Source: Ascaphus truei (taxonomy: Eukaryota; Chordata; Amphibia; Anura; Ascaphidae). From it: 64,000 bases of DNA. Where the stretch lies: assembly GCA_036426205.1 (NCBI GenBank), contig CM071570.1:7519747-7583746 (forward strand). Reading direction: 5' to 3'. Below are positions 1 to 10,943 of the stretch, piece after piece. A program made the position numbers and the translations under genes. The stretch's first letter is position 1. The number at the start of each line of letters is the position of its first letter. The notes beneath the pieces were generated by a model. That model saw only the letters and a program-made list of their open reading frames with translations, did no database searches and was not told the DNA's origin.

Positions 1-1813
1 TGGATAAGGACTTACAAAACTGTGGGCAGAGCAACCCTGCCTACTATGCCCACAGAAAATGTAATGAGCTCAGTATTTTTACCAGGCAGGGACTATACAA
101 CCTTTGCCTGTAGGGCCTCTAAGTCTTCGCAACCTCCTGTTATGTGAGACCCTCCTAAGTCATTCTTGGACAAAAGAACCATGGCTGGTGCACTCTCCTA
201 GCCACTAGCATCCTCTCCTCTTCCTGTATTATCTCTCTCCTCCCCTTTCTCTTTTCTCTCTCTGCTTCTAGGACGCATTTTCCGCAAATTAGTATTTGCT
301 TGGGGGATCTAAATAGCAAGCTAACTAGGTCACTTGACTTTAAATGAGTCCAGGTTTGATTTAAGGAGATACAGTAAGAAGACATATCATTTGAAACAGT
401 TAGTTCCTAAGAATGTGTTTATTTGTATGGATATTTCAACAGGGCTGCAAATATTTGGTAGAAAGTACACGATGAGATAAAGTACTACAGAATGCCATAA
501 CTGTAAGTAGAATTCTTCATTATACCTAATTAATAAATAACTGCATGTTGAGGACAGCAGAATTCCTACTGTATGTGTTGCTTGTTGTGATACCATTCCA
601 CATCTAAAGAACCTATCTCACTACCCTTGAGGTAGGGAGAAAAAAAATGTAAGATTTTAAAAGCGGTTTGGTCTTTGTGAGTTAAGAGAGCTACTAGATG
701 GCAGATAGTTTGCAAAGAATGTGAGTTTGAGCCTTTTGCTCAACAACTTGAATTTGCAGAACCGGAATTAAACTGTGTCTAAAAAAAAATCATTTCCCGC
801 ACGGTTGGGGGACAAGCGAGAAGGGTTTACAGAATAGCTAAGCCTGCAAATCCGATTGAAAGGGGCTTTTTCCACATGGATTTGAATACTTGCAGCTACT
901 AAAATATCCCCCAAAGTCTTAAAAGAACTTAGACTGGAGGCAGTTTTGAAGGACTCGGTAAAACTGTTTCAAAAGTTGTGTTTTTGGTAAGAGAAGGAAG
1001 AGTGACCAGATTATTTTTTGAGCCCTGGAACCATAGGCATGTTTCTGGAGGTGAATCTAAGGAGATAAGTGCTGTGTACAGTAGGGATGAAAAGGTAATT
1101 TGTCCAGACAATATTTGAAGGAAAGATGTATATTTCAACTGGACTCAAGGGATAAAGTAGCCAACATAGTCTAATTGACATATCCAATGGTGGAAGTTGT
1201 AGTTACATTATATCTGTAAAGCAAAACGGCATATTACATTTTATAGAATGTCAAGTTTGCTGAGTTGAATTTGAGTTGCTGTACCATACACTTGTAACCC
1301 CCCTTGGGATTACTAGATCCCGGGACAATTTGAAGAGGAGGGATCTAATTGTGAATAGTTATGTAAGTGAAGAGAAGGGAAGTAGGCACACGGTCTTATG
1401 CAAAGAATTTAATGTGCCACAAAAAGATCCAAAGTTTTGGCAGTATACAGCTGCCTTTATCAAGGAGATGGCTCCTTGATAGTTATGTAAGCCCTTATGT
1501 ATAGGATAGGTTCAGCATCCCCTTTATTGTTTTCAGTTAGAGAAAGTACCCTGTTTATATAGAGTCTCACCAAGATGGTCTTGCATTATTCCTAAGAAAT
1601 GGGAGAGACAGCTCATGCCTTGAGAGAGTTCCCCCTACAGCAACCAAGCATAGTTGGACCAGTCCCACCGGAGTGTCCGTCACTGGCTCTCATCAAAAGG
1701 CCATGTAGTGGTAGGCTGCCCTGATCTTAGCAGGCTGATCAACGAGGGGGATGTGTCAGGGGCCCAGTGGATATGGAGCACTACCAGCGCTGTAGAGCAG
1801 AGAAACTCTATGT
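1..1813. other. Anonymous DNA, no gene recognised
   Basis: I see no coding region, RNA gene or intact repeat here. The open frames are short, lack domain signatures and have no convincing splice context. A moderately AT-rich composition and scattered TACAGTA-type motifs match the rest of the window. It ends at the 8-bp target duplication of the adjacent hAT-type MITE. Confidence 0.5.
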
Positions 1814-2153
1814 CAGCGGTGCACATACTGTGGGGCGCAAGATTTTTTTTGGGGGGGGCGCGGGCAGTTGCACAGGGCCCGCACTCTCCCCCCCCGGGGG
1901 TCTTTGCGAGGCCTCTGCAACCTCTACTTACTGAGGTTCAGCCAGCTCCAGGAAGCGTTAACATTGCAACGCGGTGTCCAATGACACCGCGGGGTCATGT
2001 GACATCATGGGTGCCACGGTAACGTGACGTCAAATGATGCAGAGGGTCAAGTGACGTCACACGACCAAATGACGCCGCCGAGGTAAGGAGGGGGCCGCAC
2101 CAAGGAGGAGAGCAGGCACGGGGGGGGCAGCAAAAAAAGTATGTATGCCCCTG
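1814..2153. mobile_element. hAT-type MITE with perfect 8-bp target duplication
   Basis: A 340-bp GC-rich insert flanked by CTCTATGT at 1806-1813 and 2154-2161. The left end starts CAGCGGTGCACATAC and the reverse complement of the right end starts CAGGGGCATACATAC; both run into a T-rich stretch, so the ends are imperfect inverted repeats. An 8-bp duplication and CAGnGG ends are hallmarks of hAT elements. It has no coding capacity. A related MITE lies at 10,473-10,801. Confidence 0.82.
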
Positions 2154-2274
2154 CTCTATGTAACCTAGTACATCTAAAGCCTCAGCAGCTTCCTTGTGTG
2201 CAGAAATGGGGGCAGCTAGGGAAGTGGCGCAAAGGACATGCAATTGGAAATACAAGATGATCTCTTTATATTTA

Positions 2275-3887
2275 GGGGCCTATTTACTAATCCTCGATAA
2301 ATTCAGTGCATTGGCGAGCTACTTTGCATTGTTTTACAGCACTATAAAACATGTCTGTCCCAACGGTATTCACTAAGAAAAACACAATTTTATTAAAGTG
2401 CGGTCAAAAAATGCAAGATCATACTACTTTTTTTTTTTTCTAAGTGTTATCGCACTGAAACTGTTTGTTTAAACACAGCCTGGAGAGATGCACGAAGACG
2501 GCTCTTACAGGCGATCGTGCAGTTTAAATATTCATTTTAATAATAGTTTACGGGAGCAGGGGGTCTCCTGAACTAAAGCACATTAATTTCAGCCTCGGGG
2601 ACCCCTGCTTCTCAAATTACAGGCCCCGGTATGTGATGCCGGTATCCCCGCCATTTTTAAATCCTTTGTATCACGACCCACGTGACCGGGGGATTTAAAT
2701 ACTGCAGGAGATACAGGCACCCCATACCGGGGCCTGTAAATCAGAAACTCGGTCTCTGATGCTGAAATCAATGCGGTTATTAAAATAAAAAACAAAAATG
2801 CTGTTATTGTAGCGGCTATCTGCTAAGGTAATGAAGCGGCTTTAATGTGATTTTTAATAATAGAGGTTTGGAGCAGGGATCTCCTGAGCTGAACTGCATT
2901 CATTTCCCGTGACCGGGAGATTTAAATGCACAGGAGATAATGGCACCCCATACCAGGGGCCTGTAATTCAGGAAGTAGGGGCCCCCGAGGCTGAAATTTA
3001 TGCGGTTGAGTTAAGTAGACCCCCTGCTCCCATACACTATTATCAAAAGTCACATTAAAGCAGCTTAATTACCTTAGTGGCTCTCTGCTAACACAATGAA
3101 GGGGTTTAGGCACAGTGTCTAGTTTATTCGGGGTATAGGGAGTGGGTGAATGTGAGTTCTTTGCCCAGGGTGGGTGGTTAGGCCTACCGGGAAGGTTGCA
3201 GGAGGTGTTAACCCCTTCCTTACCATTTTGGTGTTAACCGCTATGGTAATGGAGGGGTTAACCACTCCCACTACGCACCCGAGAAGCATAACTATCCACC
3301 CTGGGCCAAGTACCCCCTTCACTCACCCCTTCTACGCCCAATAAACATTTAAATACCTACTATCTACAAATAAAGAACCCACCCCCTCTACCCACAACAA
3401 TGCCCCTCCCCCAACACATACAGTACAGTAATGGGCAAAATTACTATTATCCACATATGGATTATAGTCCATATACCCATTAAATATAAAACCCGCCAGC
3501 ATAGAGTAAATTAAAGTTCAGTTTACCCCTGCCAGGATGAAGGCTGTCCTCGTCTTCCACTGCGTATTTGTCCTGTTACAATAATTAAAAAAAACCTAAT
3601 GCCCATTAACCCCTTAATCTCCTTAGCGGTTAGTAACCACTATAGTAAATAAGCGGTTAATCCCACTACCCACCTGGGGGGCCTAACTACCCTTCCCAGG
3701 GACCCACCCAACCTCCACCCCCGCAATCCATTGATTGGCACAGTGGTATTACATGCCCCAATATGGGCATGATTGCCAAATTGACAATGAATGAGCAAGC
3801 TTAAAAAACAGGCACTAAATAAAACACATTATATTTAAATAAAACAAGTATTTGACAATTAACCAATTGATTGTCACTGTGGTAAAC
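2275..3887. repeat. Family A palindromic element, copy A1, left part
   Basis: Starts GGGGCCTATTTACTAATCC directly after TTA (2272-2274), as PIF/Harbinger-type ends do. It is built of inverted modules: GGGGTCTCC...CAGGCCCCGGTAT facing ATACCGGGGCCTG, then TTCATTACC-TTAGCGGTTA-type hairpins, then a pair of CATTGATTG...ATATGGGCATG modules. The segment near 3498-3550 is inverted at about 8975-9045, so the whole element behaves as one large foldback. It is interrupted at 3887 by the foldback compound. No protein is encoded. Confidence 0.6.
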
Positions 3888-3938
3888 CATATAAACCAAA
3901 ATTGTCCAGCACTCACTGTCTATAGAAGTAAAAATACA

Positions 3939-4954
3939 TGAACGGGATATTGCCAAAAAAATTGTGATTTAATAAATAACACAAACACCCAATAACAGAA
4001 CCACATACCATACATCAAATAAGGTGTAAAGCAATAAACAAAATATAATAGGCAAATAGGAGGAGTGAGGAAGGGGGGAGGGGTGTGTAATGGGATAAGT
4101 GAACAAAATACAGTAAAGGGACAAGACAACACACAGGTGGGTACAATGGTGGGGAAGCAGCAGGGGGGGCAACGTTTCGGGGAACACCCCTTCGTCAGGC
4201 CCGTTCCCCCTCGCTCCAATGGAACAGAGGGGTACTTCCCTGTCCCCGACCCACAGAAACAATGTCAGGTCCCAAAGAGAGACTAATCAACCCCCACACA
4301 GGTAGTGAATACAGATACTAAATAACAATGAAAAAACAGTATACTTGGTATTATGGCAAAAAAAGACCCAAAAGGAGCAGGATGGAGAATATGAAAGCAA
4401 AAAATGCAAACCACAGACAATCTGTATGGAAACTCAGTAGTCCTCTTACAGTTAACAGGTACTACTGATTTCCATACAGATTGTCTGTGGTTTGCATTTT
4501 TGTGCTTCATATTCTCCATCTCGCTCTTTGTGGGTCTATTTTTGCCATAATACAAGTATTCTGGTTTTCCATTGTTAGTTAGTATCTGTATTCACTACCT
4601 GTGTGGGGGTTGATTAGTCTCTCTTTGGGACCTGATGTTGTTCTGTGGTCTTGGGGACAGGGACATACCCCTCTGTTCCATTGGAGGAGGGGAATGGTCT
4701 CAACGAAGGGTTTCCCAAAAACGTTGCCCCCCTGCTGCTTCCCCACCATTGTACCCACCTGTGTGGTTGTCTTGTCCATTACTGTATTTTGTTCACTTAC
4801 CGCATTACTCACCCCCTCCCCCTTTCATCACTCCTCCTATTTGCCCTATTATAGTTTGTTATGCTTTATACCTTATTTGATGTAGGGTATGCGGTTCTGT
4901 TATGGGATGTTGTGTTATTCATTAAATCACATTTTTTTGGCAATATCCCGTTCA
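3939..4954. repeat. 1.0-kb near-perfect palindrome within the foldback compound
   Basis: Arms at 3939-4441 and 4461-4954 are reverse complements, separated by only about 19 bp. Matching landmarks include TGAACGGGATATTGCC with GGCAATATCCCGTTCA at the outer ends and GACAATCTGTATGGA with TCCATACAGATTGTC near the centre. Small indels and substitutions show that the arms have diverged. Long open frames inside are mirror images of one another and not genes. Confidence 0.85.
4151..4209 (-). ncRNA. Hammerhead-ribozyme-like motif B (minus strand)
   Basis: Reading the minus strand: GGGGAA (4209-4204), C, GGGC (4202-4199), core CTGACGA (4198-4192), an extra A, stem II GGGG-TGTT-CCCC (4190-4179), GAA, self-complementary ACGT (4175-4172), T, GCCC (4170-4167), then TTCCCC (4156-4151). 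GGGC pairs with GCCC and GGGGAA with TTCCCC, forming stem I around an internal loop. The order matches a type I hammerhead. The extra A before stem II is atypical, so activity is uncertain. A degenerate partner lies in the right arm at about 4697-4732. Confidence 0.5.
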
Positions 4955-5947
4955 ATGTGGAAACAAGGCAGATGAGCGCTAACTAGATGGTATATAACAC
5001 CCTATAATACAAGGAAAAACTTGCAAAGTAGATTGGACTCTTGCAGGGGCTGCCTACATACTAAAACTGACCCCCTGGTCAGAATGAAATACAAAGTGAA
5101 ACAGAGTGTATTATAGGCGCCAATAGGATAAAGGATAACACACCAATGCAGGGCCAAGGTGAGGCTCAGGATAGATGAGTAGTGTGCTTGAAAAAGAAGA
5201 AGACACAAAATACAAAACATTTATTCCAGGTTGTTTTTAATTAATTAATTTTTTAATTTCAGCCATGTATAATGTTTGGGTTATAACTGATCAAATATAG
5301 AATTTACTGTATAGTGGTACTATAGGTTATAATCTTTTATGTAACATGTTTAATTTTATATATATTGCCTAAGCATCCAATACCCCTTTATGATATAGGG
5401 GACTTATTACTACAGTACACACCACCACGTTGATTTGTATATTAATATTATATTCATTATTTAAATATATCACTAAGAATATATTATTACACACAACAAA
5501 CAAGTATCACAACACTTAAAAATATAAAATATATTATCTAGTAGTTTTTGATATTTTATAATACTACACTACACATTATATATTTAAATAAAAGATAATT
5601 AATGTATTATAATATATATTTGTTATTAATTATTATTATTATTTCATTATTTCTTATATATCACAATTTTCACTTCACATTAGCTATATATCACTTGTTT
5701 AGAAGATGGCTATATATAATTCCTTATTTTATAATTATTTTGTCCAGCTGAGATCAGTTTGCATACATTTGTTGTGTATATTACGAAAAGCATTGACTTT
5801 CAATAGATAGCAGCACCTGCGCATGTGCAATTCGAACTTGATTGACTATTTTGAAACATTGACTGCGCATGTGCGAGCGTGCTACAGGTGAAAGGAGAAA
5901 AAAAAGGATTGATTGAGACACCTATTTAAGGGTCACTAACGGACACT

Positions 5948-6008
5948 CTTGCATAACCCCTGAGGAAGAAAGCAGATCGCTTTCGAAACGCGTAGGGTGG
6001 CTTGCAAG
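5948..6008 (+). ncRNA. Hammerhead-ribozyme-like motif A
   Basis: Order on the plus strand: CTTGCA (5948-5953), TA, ACCC (5956-5959), core CTGAGGA (5960-5966), an extra A, stem II GAAAGC-AGATC-GCTTTC (5968-5984), GAA, self-complementary ACGCGT (5988-5993), A5994 at the expected cleavage position, GGGT (5995-5998), GGCT, TGCAAG (6003-6008). ACCC/GGGT and CTTGCA/TGCAAG form a two-part stem I with an internal loop, as in natural type I hammerheads. Stem III can only form intermolecularly or as a tiny hairpin. One extra A lies between the CUGANGA core and stem II. Confidence 0.55.
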
Positions 6009-6718
6009 GACCCCCAAAAGTGACGCCGAGCCTGCCGCTGCTCCCGTGAGTCGACCTGGAGGCGAATCAGCTGATAATCCTGACACACGAATCTGCTGCT
6101 GAGAAATCGCCATCATCTGCACGGCATCCATCCCGCGAGCAGACAGTGAGTGCAGCGCCTCCTCTGCAGATCCGTTCCGGTGCAGTAGCTGTTTGAGCAG
6201 CTGAGAGGGGATACTCTCTAAATTATCCACCGCTCGTTACCATCTTTCGTCCGGTGAGTGGGCAGTTCACCCGGTGTCGCAGTGAGGTGGTCCTCACCAT
6301 TAACCATTTGGTCATTTTATCAGTCTGTGTATTTTTATTTTTTATTTTTATTATGTCCATTGTCATAGTAATTGATTAAATGTTTTATTAAATGTTTTTT
6401 GATCATTTTCACCTTGATCTCAGCTGTTAGTTTTTAGTATTGTATGTTGTTCGTCCTATATACTTACAGTATCACGCTATGTTTTGTATTTTTGTCTTCT
6501 TCTTTTTCAAGCACAACTCATCTATCCTGAGCCTCACCTTGGCCCTGCATTTAATATCCCGTTCATGTATTTTGACTTCTATAGACAGTGAGTGCTGGAC
6601 AATTTTGGTTTATATGTATTATTGTTAGAGGAATTGGGTCCTTTTTAATCCCAGGCACCCTGCATTGTTTCTGTTTTTTAGTGAGTGCTGTTTATCATTT
6701 TCTTGTACTGTGGTAAAC

Positions 6719-7016
6719 AATGCTCATAATATGAGCATGGTTTGCCACTATGGCAATGAATGGGCCAGCTACAAATAAAAAACAAGCACCAAATAAAATA
6801 CATTACATTTCAATAAGAAAAAAATGCCAATAAACCAATTGATTGGCAGAGATACACCATGCCCACATAATATGGGCATGGTTTGCCACTATGGCAGTCA
6901 ATGGGCAACCTAAAAAAAGACGAGCACCAAAAATACAATACATAATTAAATAAAACAAGCATTTGGGACAAAAAATGCATTGCTTGTCATTCTGAAAATA
7001 TATACCCTGAAAGGGT
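6719..7016. repeat. Family A copy A1, middle part
   Basis: Continuation of A1 after the foldback insertion. It carries the CATGCC(C)...GGGCATGG hairpins, the motif ATTGATTGGCA and the GGCAGTCAATGGGCAACC module seen also at about 8281 and 53,943. It is interrupted at 7016 by the L2-derived retroposon. Confidence 0.6.
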
Positions 7017-8259
7017 TTATGGCTGTGTGTCCCATCTTAAAGTGCCATATTTAAATGTTGGGCAGAGTTAAAATTGGAGTTATAATCTCTGGATGTTTTT
7101 CTATATCTTCTATACCTTCAATCATGGATGCATTCTGAATGTCTGGACTAACATTCTGATTTATCTCTTAAAACAGGCATGTGTCTGAGGTGAATACTAT
7201 CATCAAATGGCTACAGAATTTAAAATGTAATTGGTATCTGTCTGAGGCGAATCCTATCATCAATTGGCTACAGAATTTAACATTTCATTGGTATGTTTCC
7301 TTAAATCAATTTGCAAGAGCACTTCTTAAAATGTAATTAACCATTTGGTATGTATCTGTGAGTTGATTAGGCAGACCCCTCCCTTAATTGTTATTCAAGT
7401 GACTGTGTTTTAGAGTATTTAAGACCAACTATATTGGCTGTGAGCCATATGGCTGTGTCCCATCTTAAAGTGCCATATTTAAGTGTTGGGCAGAGTTAAC
7501 ATTGGAGTTGAAATTGGAGGTGAAGATTGAGGAAGATCGGGACTCCACACAATAACTTTGCAACTGTGAGAACTTTACTTTGTAAACGCTATGATTATTT
7601 GTGCTCTTCCTATTCTCCAGTACCTGGGAAGTCTCTCCTCCTGCATCTCACAATGCCCTCCATATTGTCTTTTCTATTTACTGTTTCCTCACTCATTTGT
7701 GAATGTCTCTGTTCTCTCCAACTTCCACACTCCCCACTGCGCCATTATTTATACACCTCTTTCCCAACAACTTCTTTACCCCTCAATAGAAAACACTCAG
7801 ACAAATCCTCTATTCACACCCTTTATCTACTCCTTCCTGCTGCTGGGGATCTCCCTGAAGCCAGACATACACACTTGCTCTTATTCATGCCTCACTGCCA
7901 TCTCCTCCCATGCAAATGGTGTCAACCTTTTCATTTAATACTGACTAACCTTAAAACTCGCCCCACAAATCAAGCATCCCAATAGCCTGCACTCATGACT
8001 ATTGTCCCACACCCAGTCACTCCTACCACCCATTGTGGCCAAGCACAGCCATCTACAGCACTTATTCCCTCACCTGCTGTCTCTGTAAATTCCCCTCAAA
8101 TCTTAGATTGTAAGCTCTTCAGGGCAGGGATTTCCTTTCCTATTGTCTGATTTTGCTGCACTTATTGTATTATTATAATTCCCTGTACTGTATTCCTTGT
8201 GAAGTGCTGAGTACTCTTTTGGTGCTATATAAATAAAGATATACAATACAAAGACAAAA
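7017..8259 (+). mobile_element. L2-like LINE derivative, internally deleted, 7-bp target duplication
   Basis: Flanked by AAAGGGT (7010-7016 and 8260-8266), with family A resuming on the right. The 5' part contains two copies of a monomer, about 7019-7448 and from 7449, both with CCCATCTTAAAGTGCCATATTT. Near 7833-7870 a degenerate frame reads LLLG-ISLKPD, resembling the 2A-like peptide (LLLAGDxxxNPGP) found at the start of some L2/CR1 ORFs. The reverse transcriptase region is absent. The 3' end (from about 8105) has TTGTAAGCTCTTCAGGGCAGGG and ends GCTATATAAATAAAGATA plus an A-rich tail. So 5' and 3' ends of a LINE are joined with the middle missing. Confidence 0.6.
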
Positions 8260-8266
8260 AAAGGGT

Positions 8267-9470
8267 ATACATAAGCACATTGGCAGTCAATGGGAAACCT
8301 AAAAAAAACACAACAAAAGATACAATATATAACAATGAAATAAAAAACAACTTTTGCCTAAAAATGCATTGCTTGTCACTGTGTTTACCTTTACCCAAAA
8401 GGGGCATAGATAAATACATTGGCAGTCAATGGGCATCCCCCAAAAATTCCAAAATTAAACACAATACAATCCATGTTTTTTACCTTTGTATTCACTCTCG
8501 TCCTATGTGAGCACCAACTTTTGACCCTCAACGCAATGCTCCTCAAACAGCCAAGGCGCAGAAGATCATATCTTGATTGACCTTCTTTTCTTCAATCTTC
8601 TCTTCTTCCTTTGTAATACAAAGGGGCGGATGTTGTCCCGTCAGCTTCTTGGCATTAAATTAGATGGGACAAGCCTTACATAAGGCCTGTGACGTCCCAT
8701 TTGAGTGTCAAATGGTACCCTCCCAATCCGATTGGCTGGTGTATCATGTGGCAGATTTTTTTTTTTAAAAGATGGGACATCATCAAAACGGTGGGAAGCC
8801 AGCCAATCACCAGGACATGCTTCCCTCCCTTTAAGATAACGTCACCAAAAAAATGGCTGCCATCACATGGTAATCCAACCAATCGGAAAGGAAGATATAT
8901 CATGTGAGGTATCACATGGTACACCCCAATCTGATTGGTGAAGCAACATGTGACAGCTTCCATTGAAGGCCGCGTAGGACGGCCTTCATCCTGGCAGGGG
9001 TAAGTAGAACTTTAATTTACTTTATGCTTGCTGGTTTTATTTTTAATGGGTGTGCACTATGATCCATACCTGGATAGTAGTAATTTTCCCCATTACTGGG
9101 GGAGTGGGGGAGGTTGTATTTATTTTAGTATATTGCACTGTAATATCTAATCTTTGGTTAATAGCACATTACCCATTCCTGTTGTTTGTACAGGGGACTG
9201 GGTGAAGGTGATAGTTGCCCTGGGCGGGTGTTTAGGCCTTGCTATAGGGTAGCGCAGTGGTTTACCCCTTCATTACCTTAGCAGTTGTAACCGCTAAGGT
9301 AATGAAGGGGTTAACTTAATCTGCCTCCCTCCCACAAGACCTAAACCCCCACCTGGGGCAACTGCAAGCTTCACCGACCCCCTGTGCCAACAAGAAATCA
9401 GTGCCTGCTATTTAACCCTTTCATTACCTTAGCGGTTAGCCGCAAAGGTAATGAAACTGGCTGCAATTTT
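8267..9470. repeat. Family A copy A1, right part
   Basis: Resumes the GGCAGTCAATGGG module. From about 8975 it contains the reverse complement of the left half (CCTGGCAGGGGTAA...AACTTTAATTTACT), then hairpins of TTCATTACCTTAGCGGTT type at about 9269-9313 and 9414-9452. A CCAAT-rich segment (8700-8940) with repeated ATTGG/CCAAT motifs is probably a different insert or a diverged module. The right terminus is not resolved. No gene. Confidence 0.5.
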
Positions 9471-9479
9471 ATTTTTATT

Positions 9480-9815
9480 GCATAGGATTGACCCCTGAGT
9501 AAAGTGAAGAGTGAAAGAGAGAAGAGTGAGCTTGCAAAGGGGGAGGGACAGAGAGGGGGAAATGTGGTAGAGGGAGCAGGGGGCAGAATGCAAGAGAGAG
9601 CTGGGCAAGAGAGAGAGAGAGAGTTGGGAAAGATTGAGAGAAGGCAGGGGGATGAGTGAAAGAGAGTGGGGTGGGGGTAAGAGTGAGGATTAAGAGAGCA
9701 CTGGGGGAAGAGTGAGAGAGAGCGGGAAAGAGTGAGAGAAGAGAGGGAAAGAGTGAAAGAAGGGAGGGCAAGGCAACAGTGAGAGACGAGAAGAGTAAGA
9801 GAGAGGGGGAGGCTC
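9480..9815 (+). repeat. Purine-rich GAGAG tract
   Basis: About 330 bp of almost pure A/G on the plus strand, made of irregular GAGAGAG, GGGA and AGTGAG units. Such homopurine tracts can form triplex structures. The long minus-strand Leu/Ser/Pro-rich frame across it is a composition artefact. Confidence 0.7.
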
Positions 9816-10472
9816 CCTATATAAACAGTGTATATACACATATGTATGTGGTTCAAAGTGTAAAGGTTATTGAAATGAGTGAAGCGATCAGAGGGCAGGG
9901 TTGGCACATGAGGCATGCAGGGGCTCAATCCCTAGTTAATAAAAAACCTGAATAATTTGCGGGCTGAATTTTGAAACATTTCCCCATTTCTGGCCACATC
10001 TGTCCAGTACATAAAACATGCAATGATAACCAAGACCAAAGAGAAGTGTAAGAGAAGTACTGCAGCACAAAACCCTGTTAAAAAAATTCAATCAGGATTT
10101 ATTTATATCAATTTATTGCAGTGTGGTGTTATACTCTTTATGTGGCCGATGCATTTAGCTGACAGCATGGGATGAAAATGTGGGTGAATCAATGCTTAAT
10201 ACATTTGTTCAAATTTTCCAATATGTCTTATAAATGTCATCAGAGGTGCAGTTACTTTCAGCATTAATTTGATATACTGTACAAAGAGAAAAATATAGCA
10301 ATTGTAAAATATTTCCAGGAAAAGAGAGAGCAAATACGAAGTTCTAAAATGACGAGGATACAGTACATGCTGTTTTTTGGAGGAACTGCATTATTTGACT
10401 ATATTATCTAATTATACCATGTTTCTGAGACAACAGCACCAAGAAAGAAATCCTACATGTGGTGTCCTATAG
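9816..10472. other. Anonymous DNA
   Basis: AT-rich sequence with no coding signature and no recognised repeat, between the purine tract and the second hAT MITE. Confidence 0.4.
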
Positions 10473-10801
10473 CAGGGGAGCGCAATCTTTTTCCCTTGTA
10501 ACCCCCGTCCGGCTGTACCCCACCCCTCCTCGTGCCCCCCTCCTTACCTTGGCTCCAGCATTCTGGTATCATGACGTCACATTGCCATGGCAACACGACA
10601 TTATAGGACCCCACAGAGTCATTGGACACGGCGTTGCCATGACGACGGGTCTCCAGAAGCCACCTGAGCCAAGGTAAGTGTAGTTTACAGGGGCCTTCTC
10701 TGCTTCCCTGGCATTTAATGCCTTCTGGAAGCGCGCAGGGCCTCTGCAAACCCCACGCCCCTACAGAGAATCTCTTTCCCTCCCCAGTTTGTGCACCCCT
10801 G
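10473..10801. mobile_element. hAT-type MITE, 8-bp target duplication with one mismatch
   Basis: 329 bp bounded by TCCTATAG (10465-10472) and TCCTACAG (10802-10809). The left end CAGGGGAGCGCAATC and the inverted right end CAGGGGTGCACAAAC form terminal repeats. The interior is GC-rich, with TGACGTCA and the paired motif TTGCCATG(G/A). It is non-coding. It is related in end sequence to the MITE at 1814-2153. Confidence 0.85.
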
Positions 10802-10943
10802 TCCTACAGTATACTCTGCAGTATCCCTACAAAATATCAAGAACTGTAGCAGTATTTCAAATATTTACACAATGTAGCTAACTAAATTCTAAATAAAACA
10901 TGATTGTGCTACCCTACTTTGATTAATTGAAAATGCTTACACT

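Larger units (their letters stand above)
3888..6706. mobile_element. Compound foldback element inserted in A1, 12-bp target duplication
   Basis: ACTGTGGTAAAC occurs at 3876-3887 and again at 6707-6718, and the family A sequence resumes correctly on the right, so this is an insertion. The outer arms are inverted: about 3891-3951 matches 6552-6617 in reverse complement, and about 5147-5222 matches 6480-6553. A second, almost fully palindromic unit lies inside the left arm. The central part holds a hammerhead-like motif. No coding frame with domain signatures is present. Whether this is one element or one inserted in another is unclear. Confidence 0.65.

Noticed and set aside
1276..1479. 67-residue plus-strand frame considered as a small gene
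   Set aside because: No start context, splice signal or recognisable domain, and similar chance frames are common here.
3920..4885. Several 70-100-residue frames around 4 kb with similar sequences on both strands
   Set aside because: They are mirror images produced by the 1-kb palindrome, so similarity reflects the inverted repeat and not gene duplication.
9398..9928. 176-residue Ser/Leu/Pro-rich minus-strand frame
   Set aside because: Translation of the purine-rich GAGAG tract; no domain and no conservation expected.
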